64,000 bases of DNA from Argyresthia goedartella (GCA_949825045.1 OX463836.1:13665829-13729828), one strand, 5' to 3'; shown: positions 33,922-44,782, counted from the stretch's first letter. Numbers and translations: made by a program. Notes: generated by a model from the letters alone, not told the origin.

Positions 33922-34805
33922 TGTCTGAAAGAAAATAACTGGGTTAATACCTACTAGTACATTCATCATCATCAATAATAATAATAATAATATCTGTTTT
34001 TAATAATTAAAATTAAATATGAGACGCACATGTTATACACAACAAAGCATTACCCTTGAGCCAAAATACTACCATACGAAATTTGAAGAAGCCTACAGTA
34101 AAGTCAAGATATTCAGCAATGCATTCCGAATTGGGACGTGTTATCGCTGCTTTATTCAAAATGTCGTTTGGAAATCAAATCCGGAGACGGTAGTGCGTGA
34201 TAATAAAAACCTCTTTAGGAAGACAAATTACCTAGCAAGTATTTATATGTATATAGATTCACATTTTCATAGCTTAACATAAAACTGACCTAAAACCACA
34301 ATGAAATCAGTCACATTAATGAATTTATACTAATAAACAAACAATACAAACATACACGCTCCTTAAAACGAACAAACAAATAATACCTTTCTAAAATACG
34401 AATACCGGTGACACTCACAAAATCATGCACTTCGCGTGGTATTTATTTCGCAACTAATAACAATACAATAACTAATCCTATCCTGGCCATCACGCACGCC
34501 ACGGGCGCACGCGAGTGATCAGAGGATCTATACCTATCCCGTTCCCGCCTCTTTTTCTCGCTTTGGGCGTCACACTATTTGCCATAAGTATGGCAGAGGC
34601 ACTGTGCCCACTTTAACAAGTTATTCAATCAATATGCGTGACAGGGGGCTAGCCCATTGCTGCTGCCATGGAGTAATAAAAGTTACATAAAGATGAAATC
34701 TAAAACTTTCTTGTTTTTTTTTTCAAATGTTTGTTAAATAAAAAGAATGCGCATGATTACTTTGAAGGTCAGAAAGAAATAGCGTAAACTTTGTCTAAGT
34801 AGATA
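33922..34805. other. Upstream region of the DUF4806-type gene
   Basis: It holds an (AAT)n run at about 33975-33992. The phrase CAGGGGGCTAGCCCATTGCT at about 34644 resembles one at 12666. No coding region is supported. Confidence 0.4.
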
Positions 34806-35027
34806 TTTAAGGTGATCGTACACCCGTCAGCACCGTACGCGCCAATTCTGTTAGTGTAACCATATTTTACAGAAATTTAACAGAAAAATATCAGAAATAA
34901 CAGTTATTTATCACATAAATAACAGGAATAACAGTTAATCTATCTGATAAATTCTGCAAAATATGGTACACTATTACACTTGCCGACTCGGCGCGTACGG
35001 TGCTGACAGGTGTATTTTCACCTTTAA
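34806..35027. mobile_element. 212 bp MITE with TTTAA target duplications
   Basis: The ends at 34811 and 35022 are inverted repeats of about 33 bp with few mismatches (inner part GTCAGCACCGTACGCGCC on both). TTTAA flanks both sides (34806-34810 and 35023-35027). TTAA-type targets are typical of piggyBac-like elements, but the family is not proven. It is nested inside the 8.5 kb transposon. Confidence 0.85.
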
Positions 35028-36342
35028 AATATTGTAAACACTAGCGTTTGTTACTATGGCTGAGTGACAACTATTATTTTGTCCTTTTCTTTTGCAGGGC
35101 ATAATGTTGTCCCTCTTTATCTAGTTTGTTTACTATATTTTAAATACCTCCTTGAACAGAGTAGTGCTTTTTGTAAGTGTATATACTCTGACACCAAACT
35201 GTGTGTCTCACACGAAAAGAAAAAGTGATTTTTGTTAGTTTATTACAAAATTTGTACTTTAGGTATTCATACTTGACTTTTAGTACTTACTTAGATTATT
35301 ATTGCGGATCTCTAAATTTCAATTGAAAGATTAAACGATGATACGACACAATTGACCTGAACTACATCTTAAAGCTGTACATAAGTTCACATTAGAATAA
35401 ATTTATAGGCATTGGCTCTGTAGTGGTACAAATGTGGGACTTCATATAGATAACAGCTGTCTAACAGAACACATGTGAACCTATACATGCTTCACGGCAT
35501 TAAATTGGAGTTATAACAGTTCACATAGCCGTATTTCATTTCCACCATTTTGTTCTCGTAACCTAAAATATTTACCAAATAATCTCCAAAATTATATGCA
35601 GATTTATCACAAAATAAGCAGATAGACCGTTTGAGTTTTGGTTTCATGTTATAATTAATTACCGTAGTATAATTATAATGCCAATATAATATCGAAAACT
35701 GAAAATTTTAGATTTCCCCTCAACCAGTTTTAAATATTTTAAAATGAATATCGCGTTTTTACAGAGGCGCGTGAATATTTTAGCTGTAAATATGTATACA
35801 TTTCACGATAAAGTTGCATTCCCATGGCATTAACCTGATTAAGTATTTAAAACAGGTAACTTACCGCGTGTTTTATCCAAATGATATCCGCCGGAGTTGT
35901 AAAATTGTCAAGACAGCTGATAACTTTAGCAAATCCTATTATAAATCCATGAAAATAATAAAATAAAGAAATAATTTAGGACACACGTGAACTTTAGGTA
36001 GCACTAGAGTTTTTTTGTCGGATTTTATAACTGTGAAGGCTGTGTATTTAGCCACTTGTTACTCTTTATTACACTCATGCACGTTGTATGGTTCACACTG
36101 CGTCCCATATAGTGCCGTAAGTCAGCCTTAAGTCCGATGTTACTACTTAAACTGCTATTATAATGCTACTATACTGCTAATGTACAGCCATAGAGAACTT
36201 AAGGCTGTCTAATTTGTGCCCAAACTGGTCCTATAAGAGCTGTATAGCAAGCTATACAGCTCTTATACAGCTGACTTGCACAGCTTGTGGAGTACATGTG
36301 AACGACAAGACATCTTATATAGAACCCGGAATGTTACTTGGG
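35028..36342. other. Right subterminal region of the 8.5 kb transposon
   Basis: No gene is present. It carries repeated short motifs (ACATGTGAAC at 35471 and 36293; TTCACAT/TTCACACT variants at about 35383, 35516 and 36091; AGGCTGT at 36046 and 36203) and the 15 bp-arm palindrome at 36234-36265. Confidence 0.65.
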
Positions 36343-36454
36343 TAGTGTAGTGTGCAGTGCAGTTGGAATACGAAGTGCTTTAACCCGTGATTTAAATTGT
36401 GATACGAAATCGTGACGCAAATATCAAGACTTTTCGGTCCGCTGTTGTTTGAAG

Positions 36455-36475
36455 AACGGGGGGGGGGGGGCACTT
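36455..36475 (+). repeat. G homopolymer run
   Basis: A run of about 13 G, a site prone to sequencing and length error. Confidence 0.9.
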
Positions 36476-36512
36476 TTACAACTTGCTTTTGTTTTGTTGT
36501 TGATATTTACAA

Positions 36513-36740
36513 AAAGATCGCAAAGTAGATAAGAAGTTACCAGCTTATATTTCTCGAACTATATATGTCTTGTTGCCTAGCAACGTTTAGACAACTCGTT
36601 AAACGTTTCATTCACTCACTTGTCTAAGGGAGTTTTAATGACTTGGTTAAACGACAGTATTTACGGTCTAGAGACTTAGTGAGTACTTACTTTAAGTGAA
36701 GTGTCTGAGTTAACCAACTAACTGCGACATATGTGCAATC
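36513..36740 (-). repeat. Inverted partner of 26636-26990
   Basis: The complement of the left partner without its inserted core element. The pair flanks the 8.5 kb transposon at about 0.8 kb (left) and 0.2 kb (right). Confidence 0.75.
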
Positions 36741-37250
36741 CTACCCAGATAGGTAGTCCGAATGACCTAGAACATAGTATCAGCGGCACATGACCTAGGA
36801 TGTCTAAAAACGTCGCGCTATGCAACCACTTCTGGCTAACTCATTCGTAATCCGGCTGCTAAAAGGTAATAAGTTCTAATTACTGTAGTTACCAGCGGAC
36901 AGCCGGCTGCGATTCTGCAGGCAACAGGTTTAGTTAGTTTTATATTTAGCATGCACAAGTATTTTGGAAAAGTAGGTACTTAGTTGTATAGATATGTCAA
37001 AATGGACAATGGAATCAAATTAATTTGAATGAAATTGACCAACTAATCAAACTTGATATTTTAATGGGTTGTTGAAGATATTATCCTGAACGATTTCACT
37101 ATGAAAACAATATTTTTCACTTCTTTATACAATCACTTTCAGGTGACTGTTCGGCCAAAAACGCATGGAGGTGTGAAAAAAAAATTGCTCTAATCAAATC
37201 GGTCTTAAAGTAAAAGTCGTTCATTATAATGTCCCCAACACCCCTTGAAA
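36741..37250. other. Non-coding stretch, no gene seen
   Basis: The phrase TTTCACTATGAAAACAATAT with its neighbours resembles pieces near 10260 and 48910, so part of it is dispersed repeat. Confidence 0.4.
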
Positions 37251-38561
37251 TATAATAATAATAATAATAATAATCTTTATTTCAGGCTTACAAAACCCAT
37301 ATCTATAAATACCTTACAACTAGAGATACATAATGTAATATAAAAAAAAACACTAAATATAATCTAACCTAGCTAGGGATTTTCTTCTTCGTTCTCGCTT
37401 CCCTGTAGCGTCGGTAAACGATGCCCTCCGGCCAGTAATCTTTGGCCAGGAACATCGTCTTGAGGTCCGCCGGCACACGAAGTTTGAAGGAAAGGAACTC
37501 CTTGGGTCTTTCTGACTCCAAAACTTTTTCTGTACATTCGCCTCTTTTATACCAGACGGCGGATTTTTCTTCAGGTTTTCCAGGATATGACGTTCAACGT
37601 CCTGGCAGGTCATTTTCACGTCAATCCTGGAAATGTATAACTAAACGGTGGGAGCGGCAGCTTTCAGGCTGCTCTCACCGGCGGGGGGTGTGCCACGCAG
37701 GTTGCGGCTGCGTCTGGAGCGGCGCTTCCTGTTTTGGACCAGGATAAAGCCTTCCCCATCGACGGTCGCGTTCGGCGGGCCACGGGCGGGCCTGGCCGGT
37801 GTCGCGCGCGGCGCAGCCTGCAGCTTCTGTTGTACGGCGGCGGGCGGTGCGGGGCGCGGGCGGCGGCGTCGGGCACGGCGGGACACTGCAGCATACGTGT
37901 CCTTCTGGGGTTCCAGTATTTTGGATGTTCCAGAAGAAACCGCATCCGGTGCTGGTCGACTCAACTTCGTGACGTCACGAGGCGGTGCGATGTTTATCAA
38001 CGCAGGCTTGACTCGTGGAACTGGGTCAGCTGCAGTAACCGCATTTTTGCTTACCGGCGTAATGTTGTCGCGCGTGTCGGCTATTCGCTGCGTCGGCAAA
38101 GAGGTATCAGCCTGACGCAATATCGACAACTCACGTTTCAGGTCGGCGCAGATGCCTTCGGAAGCCTCCAACTTGCTTCGGATTTCGGTGACGTCAGCCT
38201 GCAGCCGCACGATGTCCTTCAGCAGCCGGGTGACGTCGACGTGGTCAAATGTCATCGGCGGCAGCTTGTTGAGGTCCCGGGCTACGTAGGTTGGGTCGTC
38301 ATCGGGTTCGGTCTCCTTGAACACCCGGAAGATGTCCTGGAGATCTTTCTTCCCGCTCGCGTTCCTCCGCGCCACAAGGCGCACGGTAGTGACGGCGGTA
38401 TCATGCAGCACTTTCTTGGCGGTGGCGATCTCAAACTCCATGAAGCTGGTCGAGCAGACCTGCTCCAGGGAGAGCTCGTCCATCACGTCCAGCTTCTGTT
38501 GCACGAAGGCGAGCAGCTCGTTCACCAAGATGGTGTCCGCGCGCTTGGCTGGTACAGCCAC
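37251..38561 (-). mobile_element. ORF1-only LINE-like retroelement ending in (TTA)n
   Basis: It runs on the - strand from the ORF at 38561 to an A/T microsatellite tail at about 37255-37275, preceded by AAATAAAG. A 3' end of the same family is at 8843-8955. No reverse transcriptase is present. The region is far richer in G+C than the sequence around it, which suggests recent arrival or a family with its own codon bias. Confidence 0.6.
37370..38561 (-). pseudogene. ORF1/gag-like protein with coiled coil, one stop and one frameshift
   Basis: From ATG 38561 there are 306 codons: a helical N-terminal half with a coiled-coil-like stretch (LLKDIVRLQADVTEIRSKLE), then a Pro/Ala/Arg-rich linker. A TAG at 37641 interrupts. 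In-frame reading resumes as LYISRIDVKMTCQDVERHIL, and after a shift near 37570 it continues with FLSFKLRVPADLKTMFLAKD and YWPEGIVYRRY, a C-terminal block common in lepidopteran ORF1-type proteins. It would coat element RNA. This copy is damaged. Confidence 0.65.
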
Positions 38562-38670
38562 GGCGGTATCAATATTGCAAAAAGTAGGTCGACGCTGACT
38601 TATGGGACATTGTTGCGGACGCTGCTAGGAAGCGCCGGTATGCAACGCAACGCAACGCAGAGTTGCAGGT

Positions 38671-38721
38671 TTAAGGAGTTGCAACTGTGACACCGGCAGT
38701 GTCACAGTTGCAACTCCTTAA
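38671..38721. repeat. Perfect hairpin, 23 bp arms, 5' of the ORF1-like gene
   Basis: The arms TTAAGGAGTTGCAACTGTGA+CAC and their exact complement surround a 5 bp loop (CGGCA). It lies about 110 bp before the ORF start on the - strand. Confidence 0.95.
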
Positions 38722-38759
38722 AAAATATGACTACATCTTTCTGTTTCATTCTGTAGAAT

Positions 38760-39600
38760 GCTAAATTACAACGTTCCGAATAGTCATCTATGCTTTTAAG
38801 GTGATACGAAAAAAATGGGTTTTTTTCGAAGCCACTCCACAATATAGTCTATCTATCTATCTATATATCTACAGATTTGATGTTTATGTTAACGTTTATT
38901 ATGTATTTGATTAAGATTCTCCCTAAAGGAAAACGCGATTGGATGAAATTTTCTCGATAGAATTCAATTACGAAAAGACCTCTAAATTGTTTTATTTTAT
39001 TGATATATGAATTACCTATCATTCTGATCAATTTTAACGTGTAGAGATGCGCAGCACCTATTAAGGAACTTTTTTGACAGACGTCATCTGGATTGAAGAT
39101 TTTACTGTGGGTATTTGTGGGAAAACAACCTAGAAATTGCCTTAATTATCATGTCATATTTTTTTTATTTTCCGTACATCAGGAAAATGAAAGGGAGGAG
39201 TCAACAAATATTTAACTAAATTAGTTTTTAAATATAAGTATGTAAACAGAATCTAAGCCAGAACTGTCAGCTCCAGAGCAGTTAGTCGGTTAGTTTTGTT
39301 GAAGGGATCAGAGTTTTAGCTAACGCCTGAAGAATCACAGCCCCGCTTAGCTAACCTAGCGTTGGTAATAGAGCAGGAGGTACTCAGTATTCAGTTCTCA
39401 ACATTAGTCGGTGATATTTAGACCACTTCAACCTGGTGAGACCATTCTGCCATACCTTCCTACAACCAACAAGTCAGCATGCAAAAGCAAGGAGAAAACT
39501 TGCAACCTCAATCAATTAGAGATTTGTCAAAAATCTTAATTTGAAATGTTATCCGAATGTTCAAACTAACATAATTATATCTAAAAACCACAAACATTTT
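38760..39600. other. Non-coding stretch, no gene seen
   Basis: It includes a (TCTA)n-like run at about 38848-38868. There is nothing else I can support. Confidence 0.4.
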
Positions 39601-39607
39601 CGCACAT

Positions 39608-39928
39608 ATGGATAACTCGTTGAAATATCAAATCGGACCCAAAATAATCACGACCAATTCGCAAACTGGCCAATGTAGTAAAATTTTCCAAGTAAATCAA
39701 AGTAAAGATTACCTACAAGGGTCTTGTCAAAGTAAAGATTACCTACAAGGGTCTTGTCAAAGTAAAGATTACCTACTAGGGTCTTGTCAAAGTAAAGATT
39801 ACCTACAAGGGTCTTGTCAAAGTAAAGATTACCTACAAGGGTCTTGTCAAAGTAAAGATTACCTACTAGGGTCTTGTCAAAGTAAAGATTACCTACAAGG
39901 GTCTTGTCAAAGTAAAGATTACCTATAA
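39608..39928 (+). other. Open frame over the 30 bp array (probably not a gene)
   Basis: A 106-codon frame begins with 29 ordinary codons and then reads QSKDYLQGSC repeated, until a unit variant (CAA to TAA) stops it. The repeat length is a multiple of three, so a long frame is expected by chance once one unit is open. No signal peptide, domain or splice structure supports a gene. Confidence 0.35.
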
Positions 39929-40122
39929 GGGTCTTGTCAAAGTAAAGATTACCTACAAGGGTCTTGTCAAAGTAAAGATTACCTACAAGGGTCTTGTCAA
40001 AGTAAAGATTACCTATAAGGGTCTTGTCAAAGTAAAGATTACCTACAAGGGTCTTGTCAAAGTAAAGATTACCTACAAGGGTCTTGTCAAAGTAAAGATT
40101 ACCTACAAGGGTCTTGTCAAAA
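39701..40122 (+). repeat. 14-unit, 30 bp tandem array
   Basis: The unit GTCTTGTCAAAGTAAAGATT + ACCTACAAGG is repeated 14 times, almost without change. One base doublet varies: type A (CAAGG), B (CTAGG), C (TAAGG), in the order A A B A A B A C A A C A A A. B recurs three units apart and C recurs three units apart, so a 90 bp higher-order period is visible. Confidence 0.95.
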
Positions 40123-40244
40123 TTTCCAGCGTTGCAGATAACTTATCTGCAACATATGCTGAGCGTTATCCTATTCACTGTGTAATACACACATGTATAG
40201 CTAAGTGAACTTGCTTATAATATCAATCATTTGTACAATGATCT

Positions 40245-40695
40245 ATCTTTTATCTACACACGTATCATAAACCCTCTTTACTGCGTTCAAAAACCGCACG
40301 TTAGGATCAGCATTATGTTAAACTACTTGGTAAAAACTCGTTTCGTATCTGGAAAACTACACATAATGATCATTATGTGTAGTTTTTCTACATATAATGA
40401 CATTCAAATTTCGAACGCCGACGCCCACCCGCGTGCCGTCCCTAGTTTGTCTGTGAAGTTGGTACTGACATTCAAATTTCGAACGCCGACGCCCGCCTGC
40501 GTGAAGTTGGTACTACAGAACAAGCTAAACAATTGCAGAAACACAATGCCGGTCAAACATGCGGTTCCTGAACACATCAAAGAGAGCTTATGATATGTGT
40601 GTAGATAAACTAGTGTATGTAACTGTACATAATTAGGCATTAAAACTCTCGAGTTTTAATGCCTTCCATTATGCAGCAGTCACATAAACTACTAA
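40245..40695 (+). repeat. ~400 bp dispersed repeat copy
   Basis: Same family as 23945-24345. In this copy the ACATTCAAATTTCGAACGCC segment is present twice in tandem (about 40401 and 40468). Confidence 0.8.
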
Positions 40696-40709
40696 AAACA
40701 TAAAATTAA

Positions 40710-40800
40710 GAACACATAAAATATTTAAAACATAAAAAGTGTTTTTATTAATCCTTTTTTTGCTTTGCAAATCAATATTTTTGAGATGCGATTAAATACT
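40710..40800. repeat. Right half of the small TIR element
   Basis: ACATAAAAAGTGTTTTTATT followed by a diverged right end (TTTGCAAATCAATATTTTTG, then ATGCGATTAAA). No left end is adjacent. Confidence 0.55.
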
Positions 40801-41219
40801 AGCCTCAAGTGTTATGTGCCAATAATTCAACTTGGTGAGAGTACAGAAATTTTTGATAAATGATTGGGACTGACGAATGAAGACAATATGAACTAAAGTC
40901 TTAAAGTATTTACGATTATTTTTACCACAAAAAGAAACAACAATTATCTTGATTCTGATTTTCCCACACCGGGTGGCAGTGTCTTTTATTAGTATAGGGA
41001 CTTGCAGTCCCGACTAGGCCGAATGCAAGACTAATGCTTAAATAAAGTGCTGCTTATGCCGGGGTTAACAGATAGATAACGCACTAGTTACTTTACCTAT
41101 ATTATTAGAAGAGTTTCCCCGATTTCTCCTGGATCCCGTCATCAGCAAAGGGACCTCTCGAACAAAAATAATTTTGCAAATCGGTCCATCCGTCTTGGAG
41201 AAATCGCTGAAAATACTTA

Positions 41220-41275
41220 AAAATAAACGGTCAAGTGTGAGTCGGACTCGCGCACCAAGGGTTCCGTACACACTC
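41220..41275 (+). repeat. Fragment of the GGTCAAGTGCGAG repeat
   Basis: GGTCAAGTGTGAGTCGGACT and GGGTTCCGTACACACT are present, the left end only. A second fragment in the other orientation is at about 41815-41862. Confidence 0.7.
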
Positions 41276-41279
41276 GTAG

Positions 41280-43100
41280 TTTCGAACAAAATGACATATT
41301 GAACCACTAGCGGACCAACTAATAGTTGTACAGTTTAGTTGGTTATTCAGGAAGGGTGTTGGTTGTGTAAAGATACGCCCGACTGGGTGGTTATTCACAT
41401 GCCACTGAAGCAAAAAAAAATATAACAAAATATAGTAATTTTTATCGGAAAATATCTAAAAATCTTCAAATTGTGGCCTTAATTCTATCGCTTGCTGCCG
41501 AAAAATAACACAATTATTTGTTACAAACGTTACGTAAACTATCGTCCCTAAGTCGGGCGTAACTTTACAAAACAACATTCTGCATGTGGATAAAGTTCGT
41601 CCGGCACGGGAATCAAGCCTCGGAAATTATTTCCACTTTTAAACCGACTTAAATTTGGAGAAGGTCCACAATTCGGTTGTGGTTTTTGGGTTCCGTGCCT
41701 AAAAGGAAAAAAGAAGACAATTTTTTTATCATGAAATTTGGTAAAAACTCTGATAATTAATGGGAAAAATCTAACAACCATAAAATTATAGTTCCTTTAC
41801 AAAATAATGCGATTAGTGCGGAACCCTCGGTGCGCGAGTCCAACTCGCACTCGGCCATTTTTTAATTTAAATATACTGTAAATTTACAGTTTTCAGACTT
41901 TTCTCGTTAATCCTGACTAAGACCTTGCCTCGAGCGAAATTTCGCATGATTCTCGGTCAAAGTGACGTTTCGTAAAAGTTTTGATTCCCTTGCGAGAATC
42001 AAGCAAATTCAGCAAATAGTGACATATACGGGGATATCTTTTGATTGTGTCGACCTAAGTTTGTTGTTTTACAACCTCAAGAGACCACAGACCTAATTAA
42101 CCTCAATCAATTTCAACTTGATACCTCCCCGAACCTGTCTCTTCCTGAGAAAAAAGCTCTTGGCCTTCGGGGGCGGTATCTATCAATGCGGCGAAAAAAA
42201 TTGACATTCCGCTAGATTTATTCAAATTATTTCTTGTTTTTGCACATAACTTTTGAAGTAGTTAATGCGTCCAAAGATATGATAAGGATTATACCATTTA
42301 GCTAAGTAATAATGACGTACCCCAGTCTCTTATTAAGTTTAAGTAAAGTTGAGATACCTAAATTCGTCTTAGATGTTTTTAAACTAGTCTGGCTGCTTCT
42401 CTCAGGTCATCTGGTGCGGAGTTTCTTGAAAAATTCGATACGATAAAAAAACAAATAATGCGCTTTTTTAACTACCTACCGTTTTTTGGCTTATGGGGGA
42501 AGTATATAGGGTGTAATAGAAAGTTTAGTCATGTGTTAAGGGACATTATTCTGAACAGCTAAAACTGTTAAGCCTATATTTTATCACAGCAACTTTATTT
42601 GATTTGAATTGTATTACTTTCTTACCAAGCAATAAGGTTCAAAATCGCGGGTAATTTTTTATGGCCCCACAGCTGGATAAGGGCAAAAGCACCATTAAAT
42701 CCAAAATCTTAATAAAAAAACTTATGCCAGAGGTCATTAATTTGGACAGCTGTCACTAATTTTGATAGGTGATACATTTTTGCTGGTTTCAGATATGGTT
42801 TTTAATGTACTCTACTACTACGTCATAAATAGTGACAGCTGTAAAAAATGCTGACAGTTGTGAAAAATAGTGATTGCTGTCAAAATAGTTGACTGTTATA
42901 AGTTTCATAACGGTAGGAAGGTTATATCATATTAAGTTATGCCTCTGCCACCCAAGCTGAGAAAATAGGTCTCTTGGCTCGGTGTTTATGCCTTTACCTT
43001 AAATGCCCTTATGAGAGTTTGCCCTTACGAGAAGTAGCCGATTTGAGAAGATGTCATTTAGCGAGTAAAAGACTAGGTACACCTTTTTGTTACATCCTTT
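41280..43100. other. Gene-free stretch with old repeat pieces
   Basis: 41970-42160 is a diverged relative of 25575-25800 (TTTTGATTCCCTTGCGAGAA). The rest is unremarkable A/T-rich DNA. Confidence 0.45.
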
Positions 43101-43101
43101 T

Positions 43102-43512
43102 TAGGGTTCCGTACCCGAAGGATTCCAAACGGGACCCTATTACTAAGACTCCGCTGTCCGTCCGTCCGTCCGTCCGTCTGTCACCAGGCTGTATCTCAAG
43201 AACCTAGCTAGCTAGAGAGTTGAAATTTTCACAGATTATGTATTTATGTTACCGCTATAACAACAAATACTAAAAAACAGGATAAAAGAAATATTTAAGG
43301 GGGCTCCCATACAACAATTCTTTCAATACCACATACAAACTTATGGATGCACCTGGTTACGTACATGCAGTGTGAAAGTAACCGCACCAATAACTTTGTA
43401 AACAATATTTTGCTGTGTAAAATCCAAACTATTCACTCCACACCATCGCTTCCATTGAACGGTGGTACGGAACCCTTCGTGCGCGATTTAGACTCGCACT
43501 TGACCGGTTTTT
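43102..43512 (-). repeat. GGCCAAGTGCGAG-type repeat, diagnostic subfamily
   Basis: Full copy on -. It shares with 49858-50260 the unusual GCGCGATTTAGACTCGCACT where other copies have GCGAGTCCGACTCGC. A (GTCC)n run lies at about 43157-43176. Confidence 0.88.
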
Positions 43513-43832
43513 TGTTATACCTTGAGAATAGTTCTTGAACCGCTTGAACGTCGGTTATTATATTAGAGTCCCGTCGTTGGCTTAGCTCCCATTGCATAGG
43601 GAACCCTAAACATAAAGACACGTGAGTTTGTCGACCCATAATTTATCGAAACTCTTTGAATAAAATAATACTTATCATGGCGCAATATTGTAACCTGATT
43701 TTAACATTTAAATGCATTTGTAAGTATAATTTGAGACGCAATGTCAACAATGCATAATTGCTAAGTACCTACCTTTGTACTTATACAACAACGACATATT
43801 TAAGGTACAAAAGTTAACATAACATAGCGTCA

Positions 43833-44418
43833 CGCCATTTCCCATACGGGGTGACAGAGATGTATATAACACAGTAAGATAGTCAAAACCGTTAGTTGAT
43901 AACCTAACGCGTTAGTAGAACAACTATCGACAGACAGTAAACCAGATCGACAGGATTTAGAATTTACGTTTCTTTTGTTCTTACATGTCAACCTAACACG
44001 AAGACCATTCGGGGGCTTCGCTGCGCTCGCCATTTCCCATACGGGGTGACAGAGATGTATATAACACAGTAAGATAGTCAAAACCGTTAGTTGATAACCT
44101 AACGCGTTAGTTGAACAACTATCGACAGACAGTAAACCAGATCGACAGGGTTTAGAATTTACGTTTCTTTTGTTCTTACATGTCAACCTAACACGAAGAC
44201 CATTCGGGGGCTTCGCTGCGCTCGCCATTTCCCATACGGGGTGACAGAGATGTATATAACACAGTAAGATAGTCAAAACCGTTAGTTGATAACCTAACGC
44301 GTTAGTTGAACAACTATCGACAGACAGTAAACCAGATCGACAGGGTTTAGAATTTACGTTTCTTTTGTTCTTACATGTCAACCTAACACGATGACCATTC
44401 GGGGGCTTCGCTGCGCTC
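43833..44418. repeat. Three 195 bp tandem repeats
   Basis: Units start at 43833, 44028 and 44223 with CGCCATTTCCCATACGGGGT and are nearly identical. Each contains GTTCTTACATGTCAACCTAA and GCTTCGCTGCGCTCGCC, related to the core of the small TIR element, so the array may have grown from one of its copies. A 201-codon frame on - exists only because 195 is a multiple of three. Confidence 0.93.
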
Positions 44419-44782
44419 GCCCCCTCTAGCTTCACCTAAGCTACCGCAGTGTTTGCCCTGGTATTTCGTTTGAAATTCAAGTTTAAACCAGTTTACTATT
44501 TAACGGTTTTAACCGTTAGTTTATCAACCACCGCGTCATATAGTAAGCAGTACGCTACAGTTTACTGTCGATAGTTGATCAAATAACGAGAAAAACGAGG
44601 TTTTCACAATCTTACCCTGACATATACATATAGGTATATATCTTCTCTGTATTTGTCTGTGATTTATTAGTATCACGCACAAGAAACGTACGGTTCGCTA
44701 TTAGCGTGACAGGAGGCAAACCCACCGCCCCGCGCTGAATATCCCTCAGCCCGAGGTAGATAAGTGAAAACCAAGTTGCTCA

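Larger units (their letters stand above)
27808..36342. mobile_element. 8.5 kb two-gene DNA transposon (Tnp2-like + DUF4806)
   Basis: Short terminal inverted repeats CCCAAGGAGCATT (27808) and, on the other strand, CCCAAGTAACATT (from 36342) bound the unit, each flanked by TA. Inside are a Tnp2-like transposase on + (28429-30682) and a DUF4806-type gene on - (32148-33921), convergent. Short motifs recur near both ends: ACATGTG/TTCACATG at about 28109, 28246, 35470, 36090 and 36293, and AGGCTGT at about 28134, 28262, 36046 and 36203. A palindrome with 15 bp arms (TAAGAGCTGTATAGC) lies at 36234-36265. This layout recalls CACTA (En/Spm) elements, whose ends carry repeated binding motifs for a second protein. 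The superfamily is an inference from the protein and layout, because the ends do not read CACTA. Confidence 0.7.

Noticed and set aside
37734..38690. 318-codon open frame on + over the ORF1-like gene
   Set aside because: Long only because the region is GC-rich; the - strand frame has recognisable coiled-coil and ORF1-type blocks.
39701..40122. CRISPR-like array
   Set aside because: The 30 bp units are contiguous with no unique spacers, in an intron-bearing insect genome.
43830..44435. 201-residue repeat protein on -
   Set aside because: It exists because the tandem unit is 195 bp, a multiple of three; the unit is repeat DNA related to a TE end.
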